DNA of 64,000 bases from Pseudoalteromonas sp. DL-6 (GCF_004328665.1 NZ_CP019770.1:930001-994000); one strand, 5' to 3'. Shown: positions 36,360-46,214, numbered from the stretch's first letter. Made by a program: numbers and translations. Notes: a model not told the origin generated them from the letters alone.

Positions 36360-37340
36360 ATGTTTAAACATATAAAAACAAAAGTATCAGGCGCACCAAC
36401 ACCAATGGGCGGCTTGGCATTAGGTATTGCCAGCCTAGGTTGGGCTTGGGAGAGTATGTTTAGCCTAAATGGCGTAGCACAATATACAGGCGCCGCTATT
36501 GCGAGCGTATTATTGCTATTGTTAACACTTAAGTTTTTATTGCATCCTCAGCTGCTTAAAGCCGATTTAGCCCACCCAGTTGTAGGCAGTGTGGTGCCTA
36601 CTTTTGCTATGGCTACTTTAGTGGTGTCTAATTCTTTAGGGCAGTTTTACTCCCTTGCGGGAGATATGCTTTGGGTTGGTGCATTTTTATTGCATGTGGT
36701 GTTTTTAATCAGCTTTATTGCTCATCGCGTGATTGAATTTAAAATTGAGCATATGGTGCCAAGCTGGTTTGTACCGCCGGTTGGGATCATTGTTGCCGAT
36801 GTCGCGTTTTCAGGGAATCCGGCTCTGCTATTTTTAGCACAAGGGGCGCTTTATTTTGGTATGCTGATGTATGCAGTTATGTTGCCTATGATGATTTATC
36901 GAATCATTTTTGCTGCGCACATTCCTGATGCTGCACAACCTACACTGGCTATTTTAGCGGCGCCAGCAAGTTTATCGTTAGCTGGTTACTTTACAGTTAT
37001 CAGCGAGCCGTCACCGGTTATTATTGGCTTGTTATTTGGAATTGCGGTACTGATGACCTTTATAATTTACGTCGCATTTTTTAAATTACTGCGCCGTCCA
37101 TTTTGCCCAGGTTACGCTGCGTTTACTTTTCCTATGGTCATTGGTGCTACCGCGTTATTTAAACTTGCCGCATGGATGCATGCAGAGGGTATTGATTTGC
37201 AGTTTGTTAAACAAATACAGTATTTAGCAACGTTTGAACTGATTGTGGCAAGTGGGGTAGTTTGCTATGTGGCGGTTCGTTATTTGGCTCACTTTAAGCT
37301 TTTTAACACTCAATTTAAGCCTCTCACCCTATCACAATAA
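36360..37340 (+). CDS. TDT-family transporter (TehA/SLAC1-like)
   Basis: 326 residues with about ten membrane helices, starting with the family pattern KVSGAPTPMGGLALGIASLGWAWE. TDT proteins include TehA, SLAC1 anion channels and C4-dicarboxylate/sulfite exporters. The exact substrate cannot be read from sequence. The divergent LysR gene probably regulates it. Confidence 0.85.
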   Translation: MFKHIKTKVSGAPTPMGGLALGIASLGWAWESMFSLNGVAQYTGAAIASVLLLLLTLKFLLHPQLLKADLAHPVVGSVVPTFAMATLVVSNSLGQFYSLAGDMLWVGAFLLHVVFLISFIAHRVIEFKIEHMVPSWFVPPVGIIVADVAFSGNPALLFLAQGALYFGMLMYAVMLPMMIYRIIFAAHIPDAAQPTLAILAAPASLSLAGYFTVISEPSPVIIGLLFGIAVLMTFIIYVAFFKLLRRPFCPGYAAFTFPMVIGATALFKLAAWMHAEGIDLQFVKQIQYLATFELIVASGVVCYVAVRYLAHFKLFNTQFKPLTLSQ

Positions 37341-37343
37341 CGA

Positions 37344-37526
37344 TTAAACGCTTGTTTGCACTACCTCGTTAGCCTCGTGCTCAATTGCTTGTTCGGCATC
37401 TTGCTCAGCAAGCTTTGCGCGCTCTGCTTTTGAAACATAAGCCGGTTTGTTGCTTTTATGTAGCTTGGCATTAGCACGCTTATCTTTGTTATTAAATTTT
37501 GTAATGATCTTTTTTCTGCGATTCAT
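37344..37526 (-). CDS. DUF2986 small basic protein
   Basis: 60 residues starting MNRRKKI, very Lys-rich, with the family core NAKLHKSNKPAYVSKAERAKLA and an acidic tail. Found widely in marine gammaproteobacteria; function unknown. It converges on the TDT gene with a 3-base gap. Confidence 0.85.
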   Translation of the reverse strand: MNRRKKIITKFNNKDKRANAKLHKSNKPAYVSKAERAKLAEQDAEQAIEHEANEVVQTSV

Positions 37527-37676
37527 GATTCACCTCGTAATTTTGAGCTGCGCATTATACAGGCATCTTGTTCAAAGCTGTTAGACAAATTATAAGCTTT
37601 GCTTGTAGGTCTGCCGCAAAGCGCTGTTTGTCACTTTGCAAGGAGGTTATAATTAGAGCTCTTTATTGTTAATTAA

Positions 37677-39176
37677 ATGGAATCTGTTTTGAACAAGCTC
37701 GCTTTAGCAAGTATTGCCTTATGTGCATTTAGCGCTCATGCACAATTAAATAAACACAGTGAAAGCGTGGCCGATTACGCAGTTAATAGCTACCAAAATG
37801 CACAGGTGCATACGCTTACTAATTTAGTATCGTTTCCTACGGTGAATAAAAGTGAGATCAGTGCGCCACAAAATCCTGATTTTATTGGCTTTAAAGCGTT
37901 ATTAAAAATGAAAGCCGCTGAACTTGGCTTTGACTACCAAGATTTAGGTTATACGGTACTCATAGGTATGGGTGAGCAAAAAGAAAAAGTAACCATAGTG
38001 ACTCACGGCGATGTACAACCCGCAAACGCCAGTAAATGGAAGCAAAGCCCATTTATTATTGATACCTCAGAGCCGGGTAAATTAATTGGCCGAGGTACCG
38101 AAGACGATAAAGGCGCTATTGCCACTGCTTTATATGCGATGAAAGCCATAAAAGATAAAGGTATAACCCTTGATAACCGCATTGAGCTGATGGTTTATTT
38201 AGCCGAGGAATCTGATTGGGGGCCTTTAACCGAGTTTATGAAAACTTATGAGCAGCCAAAGTATGCGGTCACCATTGATGCCTCATATCCCGTGGTGGTT
38301 GCTGAAAAAGGCTGGAGCTTAATTTCGCCTACGTTTGCAGCTACATCAGCGCAAACCGGTGTGTATGTAAGTAATGTAACGGGTGGTGCCTTTGCGAGCC
38401 AAATTCCTGAAGATGCCAGCTTAACCTTGCATAACGCCAGTGCTGAATTAGTGACTCAATTAAAACAAACCGCCACGGCTCTTAAGCAAGTAGAATTTAC
38501 CTTTGACGAACAAATAAATGGAACTTTAATTAGTGTAAAAGGGGTATCGGCACATTCATCTGAACCAGAATCAGGCGTTAATGCCATTGCTTATTTGGCT
38601 GAACTATTTAAAGCCGTCGAGCTTGAAAACAACAGCGATGGGCAGCTCATTAAGTTTGTAAATCAGCTAATAGGCCTAGATATATACGGTAAACAATTTG
38701 GTGATATTGCGTATAAACATGACTTTATGGGGCCAATGACAGTAGCGCCCACGGTTATTGAACGAGACGGTAATAACCTAACGTTAGCGGTTAATGCTCG
38801 TCGCCCTATGGGTAAAGAGGCTGACTTACTTGAGCTGCAAATTAATAGTGCGCTTACCCAATGGCAAGCTGATAATAAAGTAACATTGGCAAATGTTAAA
38901 ACTACCATTGGCACACCCATGCTGCTTGATGGAGCGCCTCATGCGCAGAAGTTACTTGATATTTTTAAACATTTTACTGGCGATCAAGACGCAGGTTTTG
39001 TGTCGATTGGTGGTGGTACCAACGCTAAATTATTTGATAATGCCGTATCGTTTGGCCCATCAATGCCGGGTAAACGCTACACAGGTCACTCAGAGCATGA
39101 ATTTATTACTCTTGAGCAACTAGCACTTAATTTACGTATGTACACCGCAATGATGATAGAGCTGGGTAATATGTAA
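37677..39176 (+). CDS. Exported M20-family dipeptidase/carboxypeptidase
   Basis: 499 residues with a signal peptide (NKLALASIALCAFSAHA). Metal ligands: THGDVQ, GTEDDKGA, EESDWG and a late HSEHEF. It should remove residues from small peptides in the periplasm using a two-zinc site. A TTG at 37689 with GGA 7 bases upstream gives a cleaner signal peptide (MNKLAL) and may be the true start. A bidirectional terminator follows. Confidence 0.88.
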   Translation: MESVLNKLALASIALCAFSAHAQLNKHSESVADYAVNSYQNAQVHTLTNLVSFPTVNKSEISAPQNPDFIGFKALLKMKAAELGFDYQDLGYTVLIGMGEQKEKVTIVTHGDVQPANASKWKQSPFIIDTSEPGKLIGRGTEDDKGAIATALYAMKAIKDKGITLDNRIELMVYLAEESDWGPLTEFMKTYEQPKYAVTIDASYPVVVAEKGWSLISPTFAATSAQTGVYVSNVTGGAFASQIPEDASLTLHNASAELVTQLKQTATALKQVEFTFDEQINGTLISVKGVSAHSSEPESGVNAIAYLAELFKAVELENNSDGQLIKFVNQLIGLDIYGKQFGDIAYKHDFMGPMTVAPTVIERDGNNLTLAVNARRPMGKEADLLELQINSALTQWQADNKVTLANVKTTIGTPMLLDGAPHAQKLLDIFKHFTGDQDAGFVSIGGGTNAKLFDNAVSFGPSMPGKRYTGHSEHEFITLEQLALNLRMYTAMMIELGNM

Positions 39177-39201
39177 TTTGGGTTATTGCATAGCAAATAC
39201 G

Positions 39202-39229
39202 AAAAAACCGCCTTTGTGGCGGTTTTTTT
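39202..39229. terminator. Bidirectional terminator between peptidase and EAL genes
   Basis: ACCGCC-TTTGT-GGCGGT stem with A-run on the left and T-run on the right, serving both convergent genes. Confidence 0.88.
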
Positions 39230-39243
39230 ATAACAACTAAATG

Positions 39244-40005
39244 TTATTGAAAATTAACGTCTGGTAAGCACTCAAAGCCCGGTTTGGCAAACAAGTAGCC
39301 TTGCATTAAATCAATACCGGCATTTTTTAACCAGTGATATTCTTCAACTGTTTCAATGCCCTCAGCCAGTGCCATTACGTTTAGCTCTTTAAACATATTT
39401 AAGCAGTTACGCACAATAGTTTGGCGTTTTGTATCTTTGTCGATATTGCGTATAAGTGCCATATCGAGTTTAATAATATCTGTTTGAAAATCAGCTAGTA
39501 AGTTTAATCCAGAGTAGCCTGAGCCAAAGTCATCGGTGGCTGTTTTAAAGCCCAGCTCTTGGTAGTAGCTTACAACCCGTTCAACGTGGCTGCTATCCTC
39601 TATTTTTTCAACTTCAGTAAATTCAAACATAATATTAGTTGTAGGGAAGTTGTACTTTTTAGCCGCTTCTAGGGTGGTACGAATACAGCGCTCAGGCTTA
39701 TAAATAGCGTTGGGTAAAAAGTTAATGCTTAGCATGGTGTTTATGCCTAGCTTAGAGGCAAGCGCAATGGCTTTTATTCTACACAGTTGATCAAAGGTAT
39801 AGCGATTGTCGTCGTTTACTTGGGAAATAATAGAGAAAGCCGACTCGTTGTTTAAACCACGAACTAAAGCCTCATACCCATAAATAGTGTTACTTTTACA
39901 ACTTATAATAGGCTGAAATGCCATGGTAAAGTCAAAGTCTAGCTCGCTAGAATCAGCGCAGTTGCTACAAGATACTTTTTCGCAACTTTGTGATTTCTCG
40001 TTCAT
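39244..40005 (-). CDS. EAL-domain cyclic-di-GMP phosphodiesterase
   Basis: 253 residues, almost only an EAL domain. Catalytic and metal residues look intact: EALVRG, the Asn in SINFLP, the Glu in FEFTE, DDFGSGYSG, the Lys in IKLD, AEGIET and QGYLFAKP. It should hydrolyse c-di-GMP to pGpG. The N-terminus holds four cysteines in the first 16 residues or so (CEKVSCSNC), possibly a metal or redox site. No membrane segment. The leader can form alternative hairpins around the ribosome site. Confidence 0.9.
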   Translation of the reverse strand: MNEKSQSCEKVSCSNCADSSELDFDFTMAFQPIISCKSNTIYGYEALVRGLNNESAFSIISQVNDDNRYTFDQLCRIKAIALASKLGINTMLSINFLPNAIYKPERCIRTTLEAAKKYNFPTTNIMFEFTEVEKIEDSSHVERVVSYYQELGFKTATDDFGSGYSGLNLLADFQTDIIKLDMALIRNIDKDTKRQTIVRNCLNMFKELNVMALAEGIETVEEYHWLKNAGIDLMQGYLFAKPGFECLPDVNFQ

Positions 40006-40050
40006 TCATCCACCTTTTTTATTAACCCACACTAAAAGGTGGTTAAGTTT
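40006..40050 (-). promoter_or_regulatory. Two mutually exclusive hairpins over the EAL gene ribosome site
   Basis: Read on the minus strand, the ribosome site AAAAGGTGG (plus-strand 40010-40018) can pair perfectly over 9 bp with CCACCTTTT (40034-40042). The anti-ribosome-site arm overlaps TTAACCAC (40039-40046), which can instead pair with GTGGGTTAA (40022-40030) with one bulged G and leave the ribosome site free. This is the layout of a translational switch. Confidence 0.55.
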
Positions 40051-40134
40051 TGGTAATCCTAACAAAGTATTGAGATTTTACATAATTATATTAGCTAACA
40101 TTAATGTAACTCATAATTAAGTTTTTATTCAACT

Positions 40135-40179
40135 CATGAAAAATCAGCAATAAGGTTATGCTTATATAACCTTATTGCT
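40135..40179 (-). terminator. Strong hairpin terminator after osmC
   Basis: A perfect 14-bp stem (40146-40159 with 40166-40179) and 6-base loop. On the minus strand it is followed by GATTTTTC, so it ends the OsmC message. Confidence 0.75.
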
Positions 40180-40207
40180 ACGCTAAAAGTATAGTAGGTT
40201 TGCAAAA

Positions 40208-40639
40208 TTAGTTAAGTGTTGCGGTTAGTTTTATGCTGGTATTGAGTAATTTAGAGATAGGGCAGCCTTTTTTAGTGTCTTCACACAGGGTTTGAAATTG
40301 CTCATTTGAAATATCAGTAATTTTTGCATTAACTACCAATTCAATTTCACTCACCGCAAAGCCATCGTCTACTTCATCTAAGCTTACTGTTGCTTTGGTG
40401 CTTATATCGTCAGCAGTATAACCCGCATCTCCTAACGCCAGCGATAACGCCATGCTAAAGCAAGCACTGTGGGCTGCACCAACTAGCTCCTCTGGGTTAG
40501 AGCCGGGCTTATCTTCAAAGCGAGTATTAAACCCATACGGCTGGTTATCGAGAGCACCACTTTGAGTTGATATAGTGCCTTTACCACTTTTAATATCGCC
40601 AGACCAATTTGAGCTTGCCGTTTTTTTGATTGTCATCAT
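40208..40639 (-). CDS. osmC: OsmC-family organic hydroperoxide reductase
   Basis: 143 residues. The two redox cysteines are in HSACFSMA (Cys60) and KGCPISKLL near the C-terminus, as in OsmC. The protein reduces organic peroxides in the cytoplasm with a thiol donor. AAGGAG precedes a double ATG start; the second ATG (40636) is equally well placed. Confidence 0.92.
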   Translation of the reverse strand: MMTIKKTASSNWSGDIKSGKGTISTQSGALDNQPYGFNTRFEDKPGSNPEELVGAAHSACFSMALSLALGDAGYTADDISTKATVSLDEVDDGFAVSEIELVVNAKITDISNEQFQTLCEDTKKGCPISKLLNTSIKLTATLN

Positions 40640-40760
40640 GTTCTCCTTGTTGCGATTAATGTAAATTTTTCAGCATTGATATCGGTTGTATGTAAATTAA
40701 TCCGATAATTGCTTAAAAATGTACGTAGTAACATAGAGGCTGCAAGATAAACGCCAATCT

Positions 40761-40895
40761 CTATTTGCTACGTTTACATCGCTCAGAACAATAAATAACG
40801 TTATCCCAGTCTCGTTGCCATTTTTTACGCCACGCAAACGGTTTATTACACACAGGGCATATTTTTTCAGGTAGAGTTAGTTTTTTATGTGCCAT
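40761..40895 (-). CDS. DUF2256 small zinc-ribbon-like protein
   Basis: 44 residues starting [16 protein letters not shown]. Two Cys pairs (CPVC and YCSERC) frame a Lys/Trp-rich middle ([11 protein letters not shown]), the DUF2256 pattern, and would bind one zinc. It begins 2 bases after the photolyase stop and is almost certainly co-translated with it. Function unknown; family members often neighbour photolyase/cryptochrome genes. Confidence 0.88.
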   Translation of the reverse strand: MAHKKLTLPEKICPVCNKPFAWRKKWQRDWDNVIYCSERCKRSK

Positions 40896-40897
40896 AG

Positions 40898-42406
40898 TTA
40901 TTTGCCTGACTGCTTTTTGGATTTACGTACCGAGGGAGTGATGGCTACATGTTTTTTTAGTATGGCATGAATAGCACGTTTAACATCGCTACGCTCTCGG
41001 TATTGCCATAATCGCTCGCGTGCCTCTTTAGATGCTCGAGTTAAATCAAGCATCGGCTCTGGGTAATCTTCACCAAGTTTAAAGTCATTAAATAATGCTT
41101 CCATGGGCGTTTGTTCCCAAGGTTGATGTAAATATTCAATGGGGAGCTTTTCAAGTTCGGGGCACCATTTTTTTATAAATGCGCCGGTTGGGTCTTGATC
41201 TTCAGATTGTTTAATGGGGTTGTAATGGCGAATAGTATTAATGCCAGTAACCGATGCCTGCATTTGTATTTGCGGATAATGAATACCTGGCTCAAAGTCT
41301 AAAAAGTAATTAGCCAGCGGAAAACTTGCCTGTTGCCAGCTGATGTTTAAATGATGGGTTACAAAGCTCACCAGCATAGCGCGCATTCTAAAGTTAATAT
41401 AACCGGTGGCTTTTAAACAGCGCATGCAGGCATCAATAATAGGAATACCGGTTTGCCCCTGCGCCCAGCGTTCAATATCGCTAGTAACCTTAGCGTCATC
41501 ACGATACGGAAATGCATGGTAACCCGGATTTAATGCTTTAAATTCCATGCTGCATTCGCTTTCAAACTTTTGCATAAAATGGCAATGCCAATGCAGGCGA
41601 GAGATAAACGCAGCAAGCGGGCGCTTCCAGCCTTTTTTATCGGGATGGGTGGAATGGTATGCGTCTATCGCCATTTGATACACCTGCCTAAGGCTAATAT
41701 TTCCCCAGGCTAAATAGGGCGAAAGTCTAGAACAATGCGTGCGGCTCAAGCTTGGGCTGGAGATCCCTTTTTGATAGCCTTTACCGCGCTCGGCAAAAAA
41801 ACTGTGTATAACGTCGCGGGCAAGTCGTGGCCCTCCGTGTTGAAAATTGTCATCGTCAGCTGTGTAACTACTTGGTAATTTTGGCGATTGGTAGTGTGTG
41901 AGTGTCACTGTTTTAATGTGCTTCCAATCTGGAATGGCAATTGGCGCTTGCATTGTTTGTTGCCAGTATTCATTCCAATTATTGCGATTTTTTTTACCGC
42001 GAATGACAGCCCCCGTTGGTGACTCTAACCAGTTAATCTGATTATGTTGGCACCATGCTTTAATCGCTTTATCGCGCTCAAAAGTATTATTTAAGCCAAT
42101 TTCTTGGTGACTAAAGAGATTAATTATTTCAAACTGGGTATGTAGCTCTTCAAGCAGTCCCTGCATTTTTTGTTTAAATAGGTACACGCAGCTATTAAAG
42201 CGAGCAAGTTGTTGGTTTAAATCACATACTGACTGATACACAAAGCGCCAATGTCGCTCGTTATAATGACCATCTTCGAGTAACAGCGGCTCAAAGTTAT
42301 ACAGCAATAATGTTGGAAGTCCGTTGCTAAACGCATTTTTAAGTGGTTGATGATCGCTTAAGCGTAAATCGCGTTTAAACCAGACAATATTTATTTTTTG
42401 GCGCAT
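40898..42406 (-). CDS. Photolyase/cryptochrome-family flavoprotein
   Basis: 502 residues. N-terminal alpha/beta photolyase domain ([18 protein letters not shown]) and C-terminal FAD-binding helical domain ([44 protein letters not shown]). It probably repairs pyrimidine dimers using blue light, though a photoreceptor role cannot be excluded by sequence. It is the first gene of an operon with DUF2256. Confidence 0.9.
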   Translation of the reverse strand: MRQKINIVWFKRDLRLSDHQPLKNAFSNGLPTLLLYNFEPLLLEDGHYNERHWRFVYQSVCDLNQQLARFNSCVYLFKQKMQGLLEELHTQFEIINLFSHQEIGLNNTFERDKAIKAWCQHNQINWLESPTGAVIRGKKNRNNWNEYWQQTMQAPIAIPDWKHIKTVTLTHYQSPKLPSSYTADDDNFQHGGPRLARDVIHSFFAERGKGYQKGISSPSLSRTHCSRLSPYLAWGNISLRQVYQMAIDAYHSTHPDKKGWKRPLAAFISRLHWHCHFMQKFESECSMEFKALNPGYHAFPYRDDAKVTSDIERWAQGQTGIPIIDACMRCLKATGYINFRMRAMLVSFVTHHLNISWQQASFPLANYFLDFEPGIHYPQIQMQASVTGINTIRHYNPIKQSEDQDPTGAFIKKWCPELEKLPIEYLHQPWEQTPMEALFNDFKLGEDYPEPMLDLTRASKEARERLWQYRERSDVKRAIHAILKKHVAITPSVRKSKKQSGK

Positions 42407-42511
42407 GTAATTAAATTATTTGCTAGCAGTGTAATGTAAATTAAGACTTAGCTTATAAGTACGTATTGCCTAGGTGTTAGGGTTTAGTTTTTAAGTTAAA
42501 AGTGAGAAACA

Positions 42512-43120
42512 ATGTTTTTAGATTTAATGCAAAACAGCAGCCGCTCTGTGTATAGCTACTTAGTTGGCGGCATTAGCCCACGACCGATTGCATGGATAAG
42601 CACCCTAAGTAGTGAGGGGGTAACTAATATTGCACCTTACTCTTTTTTTACCGTAGCAAGTTGTCAGCCTGCAGTGTTAAGTGTTACTCAAGTTAACCCC
42701 AGCGATAAAGCCAATAAAGATACACTGACAAATTTACTAGCCACCAAAGAATGTGTGGTTAATATTGTTAGTCATGCCTTAGTAGAGCAAATGAACCAAA
42801 GCTGCGCTAATTACCCTAATAATGTCAGTGAGTTTGATGAGGCCAGCATAGAGAGAGTCCCAAGCCAGTTAGTTAATCCGCCGAGTGTTGCAGCTTCAAA
42901 AGTACGCTATGAATGTAAGCTTCGAGAAGTGATCACTATTTCAGATGAACCAAGCGGTGGCAAAATGATGCTCTTAGATGTAGTGGGAATTTTTATAGAT
43001 GACGCCACGTTGGTAAATGGCTACATAGATCCGACACGTTTAGATGCAGTAGGTAAAATGGGCGGCGATTACTTTAGCACCACTAACGATAAGTTTGTAT
43101 TAAAACGCCCACAACTTTAA
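42512..43120 (+). CDS. Flavin reductase-like FMN-binding protein (DIM6/NTAB family)
   Basis: 202 residues with the split-barrel flavin-reductase core: GGISPRPIAWISTLSSEGVTNIAPYSFF near the start and YECKLREVI midway. Proteins of this family use FMN as cofactor; the substrate is unknown. Divergent from the photolyase gene. Confidence 0.85.
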   Translation: MFLDLMQNSSRSVYSYLVGGISPRPIAWISTLSSEGVTNIAPYSFFTVASCQPAVLSVTQVNPSDKANKDTLTNLLATKECVVNIVSHALVEQMNQSCANYPNNVSEFDEASIERVPSQLVNPPSVAASKVRYECKLREVITISDEPSGGKMMLLDVVGIFIDDATLVNGYIDPTRLDAVGKMGGDYFSTTNDKFVLKRPQL

Positions 43121-43161
43121 AGGTGAGCGTTTTAATTACATTAGGTTAAACAGCGCGCTAT

Positions 43162-44463
43162 TTACTCTGTTTTTGGTAAAAACAGTGCACTCATTGCTCC
43201 CAAAAAACCTAATCCGCTGTAAAGCAAAATAAGCTCTGCGGTTGATAAAAACGATTCTAATAAGCCTATACTGCCTAACATCAGTAATAAAACCCCAATA
43301 ACGGTATTACTGACCGACACATAATCGGTGCGTTTGTTACCCTCCGCCATATCGACGAGGTACGTTTTGCGTCCTAAGCGCACTCCCTGGTGCGCAACTG
43401 AGAGTAAAAAGTACAAAATAGGCATAGCCCACCAGCTCAGTAGCAGCTCGCCATACCAAGTTGCAATAACAAATACAGCCAGCCCATTAATGGTAACTAA
43501 AGCGGCACTGAGTACTAGCACTCGCTGGCTAGATAAGTCGCTTAAGCGTCCCCAAATCGGCGCTGAGACTAGGCTTGCAAAGCCGGAAACGGCAATAAAG
43601 GTGGCAAGTAAAGAAAATTCAAACGACTGTTTACTGGCTAAAATAATATAAAATGGAGCACTTAGTGCTGAACAAAGCAATAAGGCACGTGTAATAACAA
43701 AATGCGCAAACTGTTTGTCTTGGTATAAAATTTTTAACTTTGAAAACGCGTGCAATAGGCCATTATTCGCACCTTCGGTAGCGCCACTATATTCGTTAAT
43801 TTGTGCATAAAAAAATGCGGCAATCAGCCACATTAATGCACCCAGTAGTAAAGCGATGATCACAATGTCTTGATCTTTTTGCTGCGAAAAAAACCACATC
43901 ATGAGGCCAAACGTTAGTGTAGCAAAACCGGCAATACTTGCAGCAAGCCCGCTAATATTACCGCGTTGCTGTTTAGGAATAACTTTGCCCAGCACATCTT
44001 TTGCAGCGACAGAGTTAAACCCTCTGGCAAGGCTAAATAAAATTAATAAGCCAATAATGGCATAACCTGCTTGTGCGCCCTTTAGGGTGAACGCCACCGC
44101 AACCATGGCTAAAATGCATCCTGCTTGCATCACTGCACCTATTACCCATACCCATTTACGAACGGGGAGTTTGCGAATAACGTTTGCAATAGCAAGTTGG
44201 GGCAGTAACGAGCCCGATTCTCTGATTGGCACTAACCAAGCAATAAAACTCGCGGGTACATTTAAGCTTTGCATTAACCAGGGCAGGGTGATTTTTGGAT
44301 TAAGCAGTGCATCGGCAAATTTACTAAAAAGCTGACTAAGGAGTAAAATAATAAAATTACCGGGTACTTCCTGACAGGCATTGTCGTCAATGGCTTTGCA
44401 AGCTCGTGCGTCTTCCTCATTGTTTAAACGTTTATAGATTTGTTCTTTTGTCAGTTTTTTCAC
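43162..44463 (-). CDS. MFS transporter of unknown substrate
   Basis: 433 residues. A cytoplasmic N-terminus of about 35 residues with two Cys precedes twelve predicted membrane helices; a conserved-type loop GRLSDLSSQRV lies between helices 8 and 9. No close family assignment is possible by eye. Confidence 0.75.
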   Translation of the reverse strand: MKKLTKEQIYKRLNNEEDARACKAIDDNACQEVPGNFIILLLSQLFSKFADALLNPKITLPWLMQSLNVPASFIAWLVPIRESGSLLPQLAIANVIRKLPVRKWVWVIGAVMQAGCILAMVAVAFTLKGAQAGYAIIGLLILFSLARGFNSVAAKDVLGKVIPKQQRGNISGLAASIAGFATLTFGLMMWFFSQQKDQDIVIIALLLGALMWLIAAFFYAQINEYSGATEGANNGLLHAFSKLKILYQDKQFAHFVITRALLLCSALSAPFYIILASKQSFEFSLLATFIAVSGFASLVSAPIWGRLSDLSSQRVLVLSAALVTINGLAVFVIATWYGELLLSWWAMPILYFLLSVAHQGVRLGRKTYLVDMAEGNKRTDYVSVSNTVIGVLLLMLGSIGLLESFLSTAELILLYSGLGFLGAMSALFLPKTE

Positions 44464-44585
44464 AATTAATAACTACGCTATCAGTGTAAATATTTAGATA
44501 TATTAAGATGGTATGCTTAACTTTTCTACTTTTAGGGTTAAAAAGTCATGTTACCTGCTAAGAATGAAGGAGCCCCTAATAAACA

Positions 44586-44616
44586 CAAAAAAATCAGCTA
44601 AGCGCTGATTTTTTTA
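44586..44616. terminator. Bidirectional terminator downstream of the yghU operon
   Basis: AAAAATCAGC-TAAGC-GCTGATTTTT, flanked by A and T runs. It lies after the yghU-like gene on the minus strand. Confidence 0.85.
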
Positions 44617-44635
44617 TTTTTACTAAACTGGAGCC

Positions 44636-45478
44636 TTATTCAAAATCACGAGCACTGTGGCGCTCTGCGAGTTGTTCCTCTTCTGCTCCCCAAGTACGAT
44701 TAACGCGGCGGCCTCGTTTTACGCCTGGACGCGCTGCTATTTGCTTAGCCCAACGGACTACATGTGTATAAGATCCGACATCTAAAAACTCGGCGGCGTC
44801 GTATAAGTCGCCTAATACCAATGAGCCATACCATGGCCATATGGCAATGTCGGCAATGGAATATTCACTGCCTGCCATGTATTCGTTGTCACTTAAATGG
44901 CGGTTAAGCACATCTAACTGACGTTTAGTTTCCATGGTGAAACGGTCAATCGGGTATTGCATTTTGGTTGGTGCATAACTGTAAAAATGACCAAAACCAC
45001 CGCCTAAATAAGGCGCCGATCCCATTTGCCAAAACAGCCAGTTACGACATTGTGTTTTAGCTTGAAAGTCATTAGGAATAAGCGCATCAAACTTCTCGCC
45101 AAGGTATTGTAAAATAGCGCCAGATTCAAACACAGGAGTCGGTGGCGTTGTAGAATGATCCATCAACGCAGGTATTTTTGAGTTTGGGTTTATATCAACA
45201 AAATCAGAGCCAAACTGATCGCCTTCACCAATGTTAATTAAATAAGCGTCGTACTCAGCCTCAGTAATACCAAGCTCTAACAGCTCTTCAAACATAATAC
45301 TGACTTTTTGCCCGTTGGGGGTCGCTAATGAGTAAAGCTGAAATGGATGTTTACCAATGGGCAATGTTTTATCGTGGGTTGCCCCTGCAATTGGGCGGTT
45401 AATGTTTGCAAATTTACCGCCACTTTCATTGTCCCATGTCCATACTTTTGCTGGGGTGTAGTCGTTGTTATCACTCAT
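44636..45478 (-). CDS. yghU: Glutathione-dependent disulfide-bond oxidoreductase, YghU-type
   Basis: 280 residues. The long N-terminal extension (YTPAKVWTWDNESGGKFANINRP), the thioredoxin-like domain and the helical GST domain match YghU, which binds two glutathiones and reduces disulfides. It is 17 bases after the rhomboid gene on the same strand. Confidence 0.93.
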   Translation of the reverse strand: MSDNNDYTPAKVWTWDNESGGKFANINRPIAGATHDKTLPIGKHPFQLYSLATPNGQKVSIMFEELLELGITEAEYDAYLINIGEGDQFGSDFVDINPNSKIPALMDHSTTPPTPVFESGAILQYLGEKFDALIPNDFQAKTQCRNWLFWQMGSAPYLGGGFGHFYSYAPTKMQYPIDRFTMETKRQLDVLNRHLSDNEYMAGSEYSIADIAIWPWYGSLVLGDLYDAAEFLDVGSYTHVVRWAKQIAARPGVKRGRRVNRTWGAEEEQLAERHSARDFE

Positions 45479-45495
45479 AAATAGCCTCTAATCGT

Positions 45496-46101
45496 TTAAA
45501 CGTGCGTATTTGCTTTGCCCGTTGTTGCTTTTAATTTATCTGCTTTTGCTAATTTATACCCTAAAAAGAATCCACTTAATGCGCCAAACAGATGGCTTTC
45601 AAACGAGATATGCAACCGCTGTGGTAACACGCCCCAAATAAAGCCGCTGTATAAAAAGGCCACCACCACGGCTATAAAAATAGATTTAAAAGAACGTCTT
45701 ACAATGCCATAGCATAAAATAAAGCCCCATAATCCATAAATAACGCCACTTAAGCCGACATGAATATTGCCACGGGCAAACATCCATACCAGTAATCCAC
45801 CGACTAATGCGGTGAATAAAAATACGCTATAAAAACGCTTTACGCTGTATTGGCAAATTAACCAGCTTAAAATAATAAAGGGCAGCATATTACTAGCAAA
45901 ATGCCACCAGCTACCGTGTAAAAAGGGAGCGCAAAGAATCCCAATCAGCCCTTGAATGCTGCGTGGGTAAATACCTAAACCATTTAAACTAATGCCTGGC
46001 AGGCTATTAATTAGTTGCAACACAAAACAAATAGTCACAATGCTTATAATGGCAAAACGGGTGCTGCTAAGTAACGACAAGGTGGATGGTTTATTTTGCA
46101 T
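45496..46101 (-). CDS. Rhomboid-family intramembrane serine protease
   Basis: 201 residues, six membrane helices. Catalytic Ser lies in GLSGVIYGLWGF, catalytic His in SFESHLFGALSG, and the HFASN motif (WWHFASNMLPF) supplies the oxyanion residues. It cleaves membrane proteins within the bilayer. Upstream of yghU in a probable operon. Confidence 0.9.
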   Translation of the reverse strand: MQNKPSTLSLLSSTRFAIISIVTICFVLQLINSLPGISLNGLGIYPRSIQGLIGILCAPFLHGSWWHFASNMLPFIILSWLICQYSVKRFYSVFLFTALVGGLLVWMFARGNIHVGLSGVIYGLWGFILCYGIVRRSFKSIFIAVVVAFLYSGFIWGVLPQRLHISFESHLFGALSGFFLGYKLAKADKLKATTGKANTHV

Positions 46102-46167
46102 ACGGTGCCCTTATTTATATTAAGAGTGGCCAGTATAGGAATAGTGGTGAGTAATGAAAAGCAAATT

Positions 46168-46197
46168 AAAAAGCACAGCGATTAAACTGTGCTTTTT
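46168..46197. terminator. Terminator after the DJ-1/PfpI gene
   Basis: AAAAAGCACAG and CTGTGCTTTTT pair with an 8-base loop; usable in both directions. Confidence 0.8.
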
Positions 46198-46214
46198 ATA
46201 CTGATTAATTGTAA

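Noticed and set aside
44548-44601. Short frame beginning ATGTTACCTGCT near the yghU terminator
   Set aside because: It runs into the terminator stem and is only 17 codons.
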